Assembly (NCBI RefSeq): GCF_000485595.1
Contig: NW_014577503.1
Span: 130,480 to 150,479 of the forward strand
Source of the DNA: Priapulus caudatus
Lineage: Eukaryota > Priapulida > Priapulimorpha > Priapulimorphida > Priapulidae
DNA: 20,000 nucleotides
Reading direction: 5' to 3'
The notes under the pieces were generated by a model, which saw nothing but the letters and a program-made list of their open reading frames with translations, had not been told where the DNA came from and searched no databases. The translations under genes were made by a program, and so were the position numbers. Below are positions 1 to 9,730 of this stretch, in pieces. Numbering within the stretch: the stretch's first letter is position 1; each line of letters begins with the position of its first letter.

Positions 1-2730
1 CGTTATTACGTGGGATAACCGCGTGGCCGGTATTATACGAACATTGCTTAATTAGATTTTTTTCTGTTACAGTGGTTTATATAGGTGGGTTCTCGAATAC
101 CGTATTGTCCATATTTTGATGACTTCTACTCGCTTCTTTTTTTCTAGTATAAAGGTGTATGCATTCACACTATCTGACTGATGTTCAATGGATTAACGCG
201 AAAGTCTTGATTATACCAGAAAAGGAATGCATAATGTGCCGAAATCGCAACCTAGGATTTCTCAAGTTGTGTTGCCTGATGCTTACATGAAGTTTGTATT
301 ATTTTCAGGTGTGTCTTACGTTTATACACAAATCTTTGGAAATGCAGAAATAAATTTGTATTCAGAATTGTGAAGGGTATGGGCTTACAACGAAGGATGG
401 CTCAGGAAGTCACACATCGCTGTTCGCTGTACTACGGAGAACGGGAGTGGCGCAACTAGCTCGTTTGGGTGGACATAGTCTAGGCTGCACTTTGGAAATG
501 ATCAGATAATTCCCAAATAAGTTGATTGAGATGCTGCATATTTTTGTTTAAGCGATTCGGCGTTGGTACTTTTATAAAAAAAATTGAAACGTTTACTGAA
601 CTTGATGATACTAGTAACAGGGACGTCTTAATTATTAGGAGACAGATGGCCGACTTTTAATACTATTTGCTGGGAATTAGATTGCCTTACTAATTTGCTG
701 GAACATGATGCTATTTGCTGTTAAATATCTTGTTGGTTAGAATTAAAGACGACCGTATCATTTCGGATTTTCCGAAGAAATGTAATATAATCGCCGGATG
801 TAGATAGTAAATATAAAATGGAGGTCATCAATATTATTCATTTATATTATTCTCAATGGAGGAAATTCAACTCAATTAAGAATCAAGCGTTGTTGTAGCA
901 TTCATTTTATTTGGCTATAAAACTATTAAAAAGGCACATGGTTAAGTTCAGACTGTTGTTATATTTTTAATCTTGAAGTTATTATATAATACCACTTGGT
1001 GGATGGCTACGATAGGACACACATGGCGTGCGTGGCACATATATTCAGTTTGAAAACAAGGCGCCGTCAACCCCGTGTAGTGCATACACAAGGGAAAAGA
1101 AAATGCCACGGAATTTAAACGAAAAAAATGAAACCTATACATCCTGCAAACAGTGAATTTTCGAACTTGACGCGGGCGGTCTGGTTGAACGATGATCTCT
1201 TGTATTTTTGATATAAAGTGTTGAGGACCTCGTGAACGGAAAACCACACGGTAGCATTTAAGTAAACATAATATTAACGATATAAATAGTATAAGCATGG
1301 TTTTTTAGATTTATGTTAAAAAAAATGTATAGTATGGTTGACAAACCACACGAAACCATTAGTTTGCAAGCGGATACGAAGCTAATGTTAGCGAGGTATA
1401 GAGCTATAAAGTCCTATAATGCAGTGCAGTGCTAGATTGGTAGGAACGTTGAATTGAAATAGATTGGCCCAGTAGTCTGTACTTGAGACGGAGAGAAACT
1501 GCATATGTGTTACTGGGCAACAACTTAATGCAGGCAATATTTAATTTTTTATTCAGACATATATCTGGAGAAGTCAAAAATCTATTGCGACATGTAATTT
1601 AAGTGAGCGAAGACAGAGATAAAACGTGGGTAGTGTTTTTTGACGATAGACTAACGTGGGCTAGAACGTGCCGGAGATCGGATTGCCCGGCGCGTTTTTC
1701 TTCGGTGGCTTGGTGAAATGTTCGTTAAAGAAGTCGTGCTATTTAGTATGGTTAACTCAAGTTTGTAAGCTAGTTGAGTTTTGATGATGCTACTTTGAGG
1801 TGACTTTGAAAGTATAAGTAGATCTTCCGGTTATAGGTAAATGTACAATTATTAGTAGGGAAAAGATACTGAATCTCTGAAAGTTTTGATGGGTGTTTCT
1901 AGTCGACGTTTGTGGCTGACTTCAGGAACGTGCTTTTGAGTCGTTGTCACGTTAATTCAGTTCGAGATCATAAATGACCATTTAAGTTAACCGAATCCTT
2001 AACTTGTTGGCTTTTACAATAGGTACACGCTCCTCACCCCGCCTCAGGTGTGTGGGACAAAAGGCTGCCCAGGTGTCACTGCAGTTCTAAAGGAAAGGAA
2101 TACCACAACAGGATGAACAATTGCCCGCGCCAGCGAAAATGATGACGGTTCATTTTTCAACCAATTATATACTAAAAGCAGATTAGACAGCAATGTAGAA
2201 GTAGACGTGTATACACTAATCTACACGGCACGCTGGTCCAGTGCACACTTTGGAGTATGGTACGTGGTTCAATATGGTCTACTCAGCATGCACCATTCAC
2301 CTGAGTAATTGAATTCACTATTGGTGGCTGGAATCGTCTCAGGTGCAGGGGGAGATAAATGGCGAAAAACTGTGTTAACTTACGCATTTAAAAATCCAAC
2401 ATTTGCTCCGTGTCGTGTCTGTAGCCACCGCCAGGGCATGACGCGAAGGTTTGGAGGCCCATGAGTGGCCGATAAAAATGTGTGCAGCAATATGTGGTTG
2501 TATCACTATTTATACGAGCTCTGTCTGTTTAGGGGAATTCGTAAGATCCTATAAAAAACCAATGAAGTACTTGCATGTTCAGTTTTTTCTTTTATCATAT
2601 TGAAGGCGAAGTGAACCGATCAATAAGTTATTCTTTCTCTACTGCCTAGCTAAATAGGAACTTTCATAAAGGTTTGTGGCAAGGTTATTTACTTCACACT
2701 GCCATCTACTTATACTAACTGGCAACATCG
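1..2730. other. AT-rich spacer without a supported gene
   Basis: Long AT-rich stretch with stops in all frames. The longest open frame is a minus-strand one (948-1298) with no splice signals or recognisable motif that would make it a gene. Two small things were seen: a 26-codon ATG frame at 379-459 in a locally GC-richer patch, and a 25-base segment at 2023-2047 lying between an AG preceded by a T-rich tract and a GTGTGT. Neither is enough for a gene call. No transposon ends or tandem repeat were found by eye. Confidence 0.6.
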
Positions 2731-2739
2731 TTTGATGCA

Positions 2740-4365
2740 AAAGACATCGCATCAGGAGAATCTCGGTCTCAAACTGAATTTCCTCCTTACACATATCATC
2801 TTCTTCCTCTATATCTGTTTATCCTTCCTATCTTATTTCTTCCTTCAGTCTTCCTTATTCATCCCCTGCCACATATCGTTTCTTACAAGCATTGACGTAG
2901 GCTCTCAAATTGTTTTAATTCCTAACACAATAGCTCCAAATCCACTATCGTCTTCTACAAATAAATAAAAATGACATAATAACTTAACTACTCCAAATAT
3001 AACCCCATCGCTCACTCTCTTTATGTATTAAACTCTTTCCTACACACAACGCCGCGGAAGCACGGCAACATACACGCACACACGGCAAGACTAACGGCTC
3101 GCACCTACAATCACCTCATAAATCACAGGAAAGAACGAAAAATCAGTTACAAAAAAAACAAAAAAAAACAGGTACGAATTAAGTTACTAACATCTAAATA
3201 ACACAAAAAAAAAAAAAGAAAACGGGTGTGATCAAATAACATTCAAATAACTTCATATCACAGAACCACAACCAAACCATCAAAAGATAGTCTAGAATGA
3301 ACTCAATACACATCAATAACCTTCTACACATATCTCAATCTAATGCTCTCATCTGCATAATCATCTCCACATAAAGCTCAAATACCATCATCAATACTAA
3401 TCATCTACCTACTCTACCACTAACATACTCAGACCTACACATTCATCTCTCTTAACATCACCGCTACTTCACCTCTACTCCTACTTCCTCTCTCCCTACT
3501 CCCAGCACGTAAATTTTCTCCTCATCGTCACAGCACTCATCTCACCTTCTAAACACCTCACACTCTAATGCATCTCTCTCTAAGCACGCTCTCACCCATA
3601 CCTCTCCCTCATCTCTTAACCATCAACTCTCTCATCATCTCCTCTCTTCCCTCTTCACTCGTCTCCTATCTCGTACATCTCTCGCTCTCTTACATGCGAT
3701 CTCTCTATCTCTCATATACTCTCCTCCTCTCGTCCTCTCTCTCTCTTCTCGCCTTCTATCTCTCCCTCGCGCATCTCGCGCGCGATTACACTTCTCCGTC
3801 CTTCATGATGCTCTTTCTTGCAATTCTTCTCTCTTCGGCTTGTTTCTCGTTCCATTCCTCAGCTACTCCGTTCTACATTCCTCCTCTTCTCTGCTCCCCA
3901 CACCACACACACAGCACGCCAACGCACGACCCGCACGCGGCGCCCACACACACACGACACATACTCACACATCCACACACACAACACACATACCACACCA
4001 CATGCACAAAATGCACAGCACTGGCACCAACCATGCACAGCTATGCAACACAGTACACCCGCACGCAGGCCACAACAACGCAGCGCCCACACAGCCAACC
4101 ACACACCCGCACGCCGCGCCACGCCACGGCACGCCCGCACCGCACGCCGCGCCCGCCCACGCAACCACACACTCGTATCAGTCGCAGCATTCACACCACA
4201 CACTGGCCTCCCCGCTCGGAGCCCCCCGCCGCCGGTGCAGGTACGCGGCGCGCCGCATACACTCTCTGTACACCGTATATACCTATATACTCACCCTATA
4301 TCTACCATATATATATACTTATACTCATACAACTTACCCTTCCTATACCCCCACTATCACTACAG
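2740..4365. repeat. G-depleted, C/A/T-rich low-complexity tract
   Basis: The plus strand here is extremely poor in G: 3301-3480 holds only five G in 180 bases. Composition drifts along the tract: A/C/T mixture to about 3480, CT-rich to about 3890, CA-rich (many CACACA and CACAC runs) with scattered CG to about 4250, then TATA/TACC-rich to 4360. No clean repeat unit is visible, so this is degenerate low-complexity DNA rather than an ordinary microsatellite. Large open frames run through 3568-4558 in several frames on both strands only because stop codons need G or long A/T runs; they are not genes. It ends abruptly at the CTACAG before the candidate exon at 4366. Confidence 0.75.
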
Positions 4366-4486
4366 CGAACTGCAACGAAAGATGGATTTTGGTATCGCCC
4401 TTCCAAATTCAATGATTCTTCAGCAACTGCGTCGACTTCTTAACAGACCTCATTTTAAGTACCAGCCTTATGGATTGTACTGTGAT
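4366..4486 (+). CDS. Candidate internal exon, unidentified
   Basis: Directly after a pyrimidine-rich stretch ending in CACTACAG, base composition becomes balanced for about 120 bases and an open frame (first base completes a codon) reads ELQRKMDFGIALPN, then SMILQQLRRLLNRPHF, then KYQPYGLYCD. The middle is a plausible amphipathic helix. Possible donors are GTACTG at 4477, GTGATG at 4482 and GTGTTC at 4487; the end given is the last of these and none is a strong consensus. After 4495 the sequence becomes a C-rich, CG-containing run, so the coding-like patch is an island between two low-complexity blocks. I do not recognise the peptide. It could equally be an unskewed remnant of ordinary spacer. 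Confidence 0.25.
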
Positions 4487-4559
4487 GTGTTCAACCTGAC
4501 CCCGCCCCCGCGGCGCCCCCGCGCCCCCAGCTGTAAACTTCAAAATCCTAGGAAATAAC

Positions 4560-5880
4560 CCCCTGCCAGCTACCTCAAGTACCTATAGCACCTCTCCACT
4601 CCACATCATAACCAAACTTCAGCTTATGCCGAACTCTATTATTATTCATTCTCCTGCTCGAGAGTTATGCTACCTAAACGATGGTTAAGATGTCGGTTTG
4701 CCGTTTCCGGCGCAACTGCAAGTCGTGCGACTACCGCCACCCAGCGATCACAGGAACAGCGCTCGTGACCTACGTCCTTGACCCTATCTGTACTGATGCA
4801 GTCGAAGTAATTAAGGTCCTTATGCGCCAATTACGATAACCTGTCAGGCAATTGCCCGCTACACCGCCGCTTTCTGCTCACCACCGCTTTTACACCATTC
4901 TCTAATCGCAGCCTGGCACCGTCGCGGCCACCTGTACCATCGGTGCAACGATACATGTGCACATACCAACCCTCGTCCTCTCGCCGCAGTCATCGTGGCG
5001 ACTGCCACACGGCTTTGTTCTTCCCGAGCCCGCCGCCCAGTCCGCCGCTACACGCGGTACAACGATCATGAAGAGCCTGTCGCCAGCACATTGCTGCGAG
5101 CAAACACTCTTCGCGAAAACTTTAAATCCCAGAAGCATCCGGTTTATTTCCCACTCCTACGGCCGCGGACATTAGTTGTGGCATAGACCCAGACCACCAC
5201 AGGCTTTGTGCATAGCACAAGCGGAGGCCGGCCGCCGGTTTTCTTCGCACGCCATTGCCGCCGCGCCAGTACTCCGCACACACGTGGGGCCAGGCGGCAT
5301 TCTCCGTGACTCCAATCCTAGAACGCAAGCCCTGCCCTTGTAGTAAGAAGTATGGATCTGTAGTCCACAACAACTACCTCGCATCCACTCTCACCAGTGT
5401 CCGCCGGTGAAATCAAAACATAGGTCCGAGACCTGGAAGCAGAGCTCTCCATCCGTCGCTCGCTAACTAAACTTGGCTTCAGCACGACTACGAAATGCGC
5501 ACTATAGCCGCCTGCAACGTTCCACGCGAAAACCGAGCCAAACACTGGTGCGCGCCGCTGACGCCAGAATGGGAATAGCCGCTGGAGAAGTAAACAAATA
5601 AGCCCGTGGTTAGTGTTCCACGATGGTTTTTATTCGAGATGATTGAGAATCAGTCACCCGCTCCATCCAGTTTCCCTAGACAATGTCTTGATCTCTTATG
5701 GGAACAATCGTGGGCCCAGCTCGCGGTATACGCAATGCCCCCCATGTGAGAGAGCTTACCGCCAGTCGCCCGGCATCAATCGCTATATGTAGCCTGAGCT
5801 GTTAGACCAAATTATCATCATAACTGCGTATATTTTACTCTAATTCTTTGTTTCTCTCATACTCCATCCTGCTACCATCT
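4560..5880. other. Mixed-composition spacer
   Basis: GC content is close to balanced, with many CG dinucleotides, unlike the AT-rich first part of the window. Several short open frames overlap each other on both strands (for example minus 4642-4830 and 4902-5138, plus 4957-5175), as expected where stops are rare. None has a recognisable motif or convincing splice boundaries. No repeat structure was seen. Confidence 0.5.
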
Positions 5881-6890
5881 GTAGTCGCGAGTTTTTAATG
5901 AAACTGTGTTTTTCCCCATCGGGTGGTGGTGTGGTGTGTGGGCTCGCCTGCTTCTCGGCGACACGCTGTATTCTGATGTTTTCTTACATGATATTTGATC
6001 GGCTTATCTCTAGGAAGTATATTTATGCTTTGTTTAACTCAAGAGTCTGTTAATCTTAGCTCCCTAATTTTACCTGATTCAGTTCTTCTGCTGTTGTTGT
6101 ATCTGTTGTTGTGTTATTATGTAGTGGCTCGTCTAGTGTCTTGTTTATTAATTGCTCTGCTGGGGATTTGACGGCTGTCCACTCATATCGGTCTCTTGCT
6201 TCGTCTCATGGTAGTGTGTGTTGCGGCGACTTATCCAATTCCCGCCTAGTGATTGTTAGCACGTTGCTCGATATATATATTCTGTTTATCCGTTCTTTCT
6301 TTATTTCTCTTTATACTTCTTTTCTTCTCTCTGTTCTCTCTGTCTCCTGCTTATTTTTGTCTGTGCGTCTCGATCTAGCCGTATTATTTTTTTCCTCTCT
6401 GTAGTTGGTAGTCTCTCTTCTATTTTGTCGATCTGTGTGTCCTCTCTTATTTGTCTCTCTCGCCTCATCTCTTGTTGTCCACCTCCCTTTGTCTCATCGA
6501 GCTTCCTTCTGCCACTCTCTTAATACACTTTCCTTGTTTTCATGTGGGAGTGTGTGTGTTTATGTGATGACATGTCTCTTCTAGTTAGGTTGTGTAGCTC
6601 ACATCGGTCCTACAGTTTTTTTTATGTATTTATTCTCGAATGTTGTTTTTTGTTTTTATTCTGTTTTTCTTGGTTTTCTTTTCTATTTTTCCATCTTCAC
6701 TTTCTTTATTCTGTGCTGCTATTTTCTTTTTTTTCTCTTTTTTTTGCGTTATTTTGCTTCTTGTTCTGTTTCATCTCTTCGTTAGGTGCTTTTCCATTCT
6801 TTGGTCATCCTTTGTATTTTTGTCTTGTGCTATCAACTGGTCTCGTGCCTGCGTAATACAGTCTCCGTGGCGCGGGGTGTGGTGTGTGTA
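5880..6890. repeat. T-rich, A-poor low-complexity tract
   Basis: The plus strand is dominated by T with C and G, and A is scarce: 6301-6360 has four A, 6661-6720 has four and 6721-6780 has three. Phrases such as TTTCTTCTCTCTG and runs of T up to nine recur without a fixed period. The open frames at 6542-6856 and 6640-6891 translate to strings of F, L and C and are products of this composition, not membrane proteins. Confidence 0.7.
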
Positions 6891-7296
6891 ATTAGTTTCA
6901 GATGTGAGTGAGGTGTGTCTACATGCAAGTGGCAGTGTCAAACTGGCGTTTCGTATAGTCTTTGCAGTTAGCATGTTAGTTGTTCTGGCTGAACACGATG
7001 CGGTCGTGAGGTTTCAGTGACCTTTCTAGTTTAAGGCTATTGCTTCGTGTTGGATTTTGCAAGTTTCTGGACGAATTAGGGAATACTGCTTGTGGCAATT
7101 AACCACCTATATGCTTTTATGTATCGGATTGTTTCTCACTAAAATATCAATCTCAGAAAATATGGATTTACATCACTAGGAGTACGAAGATAATGTTTTG
7201 GTGGAGGCAAAGTTGTAAACAAGATTAAGTTGCTGTAACTATTGCATATGTATAGGCTAGCAGGGTCTATGCATGTCTCTCTGGGTAACTGTCGGA
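6890..7296. other. Spacer, nothing recognised
   Basis: Unskewed AT-rich DNA between the T-rich tract and the repeat that follows. No open frame of interest, repeat or splice-bounded segment was seen. Confidence 0.5.
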
Positions 7297-7337
7297 CGTA
7301 CCTGCGTGGTCCGGTTATACTGGAACGTTACCTGCGT
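7297..7337. repeat. Short imperfect direct repeat
   Basis: CGTACCTGCGT at 7297-7307 recurs as CGTTACCTGCGT at 7326-7337, about 29 bases apart. It lies just upstream of the decayed repeat at 7353 and may be part of it. Confidence 0.4.
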
Positions 7338-7352
7338 TAACTATCTAAAGGG

Positions 7353-7834
7353 CCGTACCACACACATTGCGAACATTTTGCATCAAAACAGTTTATCAGT
7401 GCAATGTTCCATGAAATGGTTTGGCAATGTGCGCGTGGGAAAAAAGTTGCGACACTTTAGTTTCCGACAATGTTGCTGAAATCGGAAATCGTTGATATCT
7501 CGAACATTTGATTCGTCGAATGTTCTATCAATGTGCGCTGAATGCGCCTAGAACAAGTTTAGTGAAAATTTGTAAAGTAGTAACAATAGCAGCACGATAT
7601 GTGGGTCAACATGATTTTTGTGCCAATCATGCGCGATCACGTGACTCTTTACAACATAAGCTACTAAGACGGCACCACGAGGTTGTTCGCTGCCAAAGCT
7701 GTTCCGGCAATGTCGCGCTCAGCAATTTGTTTACCCGCACATTTGCCCAGACAAAACATTTGTTCAGTGAAAATGTTCGGCAATGTGCGCCAGGCTTAAT
7801 ATTGCGGTTTAATTAGGTTAATAGACCGTACCAC
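7353..7834. mobile_element. Decayed repeat with inverted ends and internal motif copies
   Basis: CACATTGCGAACATTTT at 7363-7379 is the reverse complement, one base short, of AAAATGTTCGGCAATGTG at 7770-7787, giving an imperfect inverted repeat about 425 bp across. Inside, the motif CAATGTGCGC occurs at 7425-7434, 7529-7538 and 7781-7790, each preceded within 9-22 bases by AATGTTC (7403, 7519, 7772), and a degenerate version lies at 7708. The 9-mer CCGTACCAC occurs at 7353-7361 and 7826-7834 and may mark a target duplication, although the right copy is 39 bases beyond the inverted end. No transposase frame is visible, so this is most likely a nested or tandemly duplicated non-autonomous DNA element. 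The frames at 7273-7479 and 7508-7816 lie in it and are not treated as genes. Confidence 0.5.
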
Positions 7835-7946
7835 GCCTACTTCCACATAACGAGTCTTAGGAGTGCCTACGCCTACGCTACTCCTACACTAACCATATGA
7901 GATAGTTATCAGGTATACGTTCGCGTATACGCGCCGGTACCAGGGA

Positions 7947-8014
7947 TCACGTTCTGGCGAGTACCCAGGGTACGTTCCGGCAGTACCCAGGGTACGTTCC
8001 GGCAGTACCCAGGG
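7947..8014. repeat. 22-bp minisatellite, about three copies
   Basis: The unit TACGTTCCGGCAGTACCCAGGG is present in perfect tandem at 7971-7992 and 7993-8014, preceded by a 24-base variant at 7947-7970 (TCACGTTCTGG..GTACCCAGGG). A further eroded copy may lie at about 7915-7945. The unit contains imperfect internal symmetry (GTAC, CCGG). The minus-strand frame 7889-8155 runs through it and gains its open length from the repeat. Confidence 0.85.
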
Positions 8015-8052
8015 AGACATAGACCCTATTACTATTAGCCATATTATAGCAC

Positions 8053-8159
8053 CGCCAAACACTAGCACCAAGTTCCCATCTCGCTTAACACTACGTGGCG
8101 AGAGGTACCTCCGCCGTGTAACAGTCGGAGAGCCTGGTCGGTTTACGCCAAACACTAGC
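8053..8159. repeat. 14-bp direct repeat pair
   Basis: CGCCAAACACTAGC is repeated exactly at 8053-8066 and 8146-8159, 93 bases apart. The DNA between is not obviously repeated. It could be the boundary of a small insertion or a chance duplication; no terminal inverted repeats were found inside it. Confidence 0.5.
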
Positions 8160-8222
8160 TATCGTGTTTATTACCGGGGGATTATGGTGTGGTGTCATTA
8201 TATTTTAGCTAATTTATAGTGC

Positions 8223-8284
8223 AATTCGCTTGAAGTTATTTTAAGTTGAAGTTGAAGTTATGAAGTTATTAATTCGCTTGAAGT
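8223..8284. repeat. 48-bp period local duplication
   Basis: AATTCGCTTGAAGT occurs at 8223-8236 and 8271-8284. Between them GAAGTT is reiterated (TTGAAGTTGAAGTTATGAAGTTATT), a slippage-type expansion. Confidence 0.6.
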
Positions 8285-8628
8285 ATATAGCCTAGATATA
8301 CATTACAAGTTAGACAAATACACTACCAACGTTAGGGACGTTTGTTCATACATAGTAACATGTATAAAAAACAAGGTTTCACACGGTCTAGACTTGTCTA
8401 GGCTTCCGGCTTGATCACGCACGGGCTGAACATAAATACCAGCTGTATCTCTAACTACCACCAGGATCACGAGAAACCAGATGTCGGCAACACCCCACAA
8501 TGTGAATCACCTAGCCTAAAATATGATCCCACTATATCAATCGATTTCTTACTTGCCTGTGCAACATGATTAACGATGCTAGATAGCACATTTATTTCGA
8601 AGTAAGTACAGCAGTGCAACAAGAAAAT
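8285..8628. promoter_or_regulatory. Upstream region of the tentative plus-strand gene
   Basis: No convincing open frame. If the ATG at 8629 is a real start, this region would hold its promoter and 5' leader. I see no clear TATA box or initiator at a fixed distance. An AG at 8609-8610 (AAGTAAGTACAG) 19 bases before the ATG could alternatively be the acceptor of an intron in the 5' leader. Listed to say what the stretch holds, not as a firm promoter. Confidence 0.15.
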
Positions 8629-8689
8629 ATGGCAGAAACTAATCGCAGTGGCCAGAAAAAGTTGACAAGAACGGGCAGCTTAACAATCG
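8629..8689 (+). CDS. Candidate first coding exon of plus-strand gene
   Basis: An ATG in animal-like context (AAAATATGG) opens a frame reading MAETNRSGQKK then LTRTGSLTI, and the frame meets a donor ATCG|GTAAGG at 8690. The exon ends with one base of a split codon. That phase fits the candidate exon at 9472, which supplies two bases (G+AT, aspartate). The peptide is polar and basic, like a disordered N-terminus; no family is recognised. An in-frame start upstream is not visible. A competing minus-strand exon lies only 29 bases downstream (8719-8791), so at most one of the two readings is likely to be right. Confidence 0.3.
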
Positions 8690-8718
8690 GTAAGGTAGAA
8701 CTAGACTAAAATACCTAC

Positions 8719-8791
8719 CTGGGATGACAGTACTAGATGCAGAGAGATTAGCAACTCTATCGTTACTGCCAGCCGCAGTATCATGTTGATT
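8719..8791 (-). CDS. Candidate internal exon on the minus strand
   Basis: Read on the minus strand this 73-base segment has the best pair of splice consensus sites in the window: TTGTTTTTACAG before it and CCCAG|GTAGGT after it. The frame is open throughout and reads NQHDTAAGSNDRVANL then SASSTVIP, a polar, serine and asparagine-rich peptide typical of a disordered linker. No partner exon on this strand could be identified nearby. The plus strand of the same bases also carries a splice-bounded open reading (AERLATLSLLPAA after an AG at 8735), so strand assignment is uncertain. Confidence 0.3.
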
Positions 8792-9471
8792 CTGTAAAAA
8801 CAAGAAATAAAATTAGACTTATCTTTCTGCATATATGCTTTAATTGGTCTTCAATGACTCTTCATAGACCTTAATGAATGCGTTAATTGTGCAACTTTAT
8901 GTTAGAAATATATAAACACAAACATAAATCACGTAGCCCTGCTGTATAAAAGTCCCCTTCAATAATTCATATTCGATGATTCCGCAGTCACTAATTAGTG
9001 TAAGCATGGGCAATGATTCATTCCACACTAAAAACACACGCAAAAATAAAAATACAAGCATATGAAATGCTTACATGTATGCATTCTATACATGTCATTC
9101 TATATATAATACATGAACCATGCAATAACTGCACGATTGTATCTTTTGCCAAATAATATCCAGGAAAACTGCATTTTCTAATTGTTGATCGCAACCATGA
9201 CTATATGGTAACAATTGAATTAGCTGAAAAAAAGAAAACTTCAAAAAAAAGAACAACAACAAGTATCCTTGACTTGTACACAATTTGAAACAAAATTCCG
9301 ACTCTAAAATTAACTAGGAAGAAATCCTGATTACTACACTTGTCCCTGTAAAAAAAAATGTTATCTGCTTTCAAAAAAACAACAACACTTAAAATTCCTC
9401 AAGCATTCTTTGACATTTTTTCCTTGCCATATGCACATACATGCTGGAAGTTATTTTTACTCCCTTATTAG
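8792..9471. other. AT-rich spacer or intron
   Basis: AT-rich with stops in all frames, several A-runs and a short motif repeated as CATGTATGCATTCTATACATG near 9075. Under the plus-strand gene model this is the intron between the exons at 8629 and 9472. It ends in TTATTTTTACTCCCTTATTAG, a strong polypyrimidine tract and acceptor. Confidence 0.4.
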
Positions 9472-9580
9472 ATGGCTCTAACCAAATGTTTCAGTATTTG
9501 AAAGTGCCTTCCTTTTTAAATCGTATAATTGAAAACCTGCCAAATGCTCATGATTTGGATCTGCATCAAAATGTCATAAG
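9472..9580 (+). CDS. Candidate internal exon, alpha-helical peptide
   Basis: A textbook acceptor (pyrimidine-rich tract ending TTATTAG) is followed by an open frame whose first two bases complete a codon. It reads GSNQMFQYLKVPSFLN, then RIIENLPNAHDLDLHQNVIR. The other two plus frames and all minus frames are closed, which favours this reading. The likely donor is ATAAG|GTTTTG, a weak one; the same frame stays open to about 9794, so the end could be later. The mixture of leucine and isoleucine at helix-like spacing resembles helical-repeat proteins of the HEAT/ARM type, but that is an inference from appearance and no family is recognised. Confidence 0.45.
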
Positions 9581-9730
9581 GTTTTGTTTCGTGTGTTATG
9601 AGCTGTGCACGGTACTCAGCATCGTATCGGTATTCAGTGGCGCTCAATTTCATATCTATTTGGGTTTACCATGTGATTTGTTACAAACTAGAAAGGGCAG
9701 TTGTCGCCAACTACCTGTATCCCCCGTGTT

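Noticed and set aside
379-459. 26-codon ATG frame MGLQRRMAQEVTHRC...
   Set aside because: Looks somewhat protein-like, but too short, with no donor and no partner.
948-1298. 116-codon minus-strand frame
   Set aside because: AT-rich, no recognisable motif and no neighbouring exon; length alone is weak evidence in a eukaryotic spacer.
2023-2047. 25-base segment between a T-rich tract with AG and GTGTGT
   Set aside because: A micro-exon cannot be supported without neighbouring exons.
3568-4558. Long overlapping open frames on plus (291, 246, 191 codons) and minus (114 codons)
   Set aside because: They lie in G-depleted low-complexity DNA where stops are rare in many frames at once; translations are H/T/P or S/L strings with no domain.
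6542-6891. Phenylalanine and leucine-rich frames resembling membrane proteins
   Set aside because: Explained by T-rich composition; residues follow the base bias with no topology or motif.
7508-7816. 102-codon plus frame
   Set aside because: Lies inside the decayed repeat with inverted ends; no motif.
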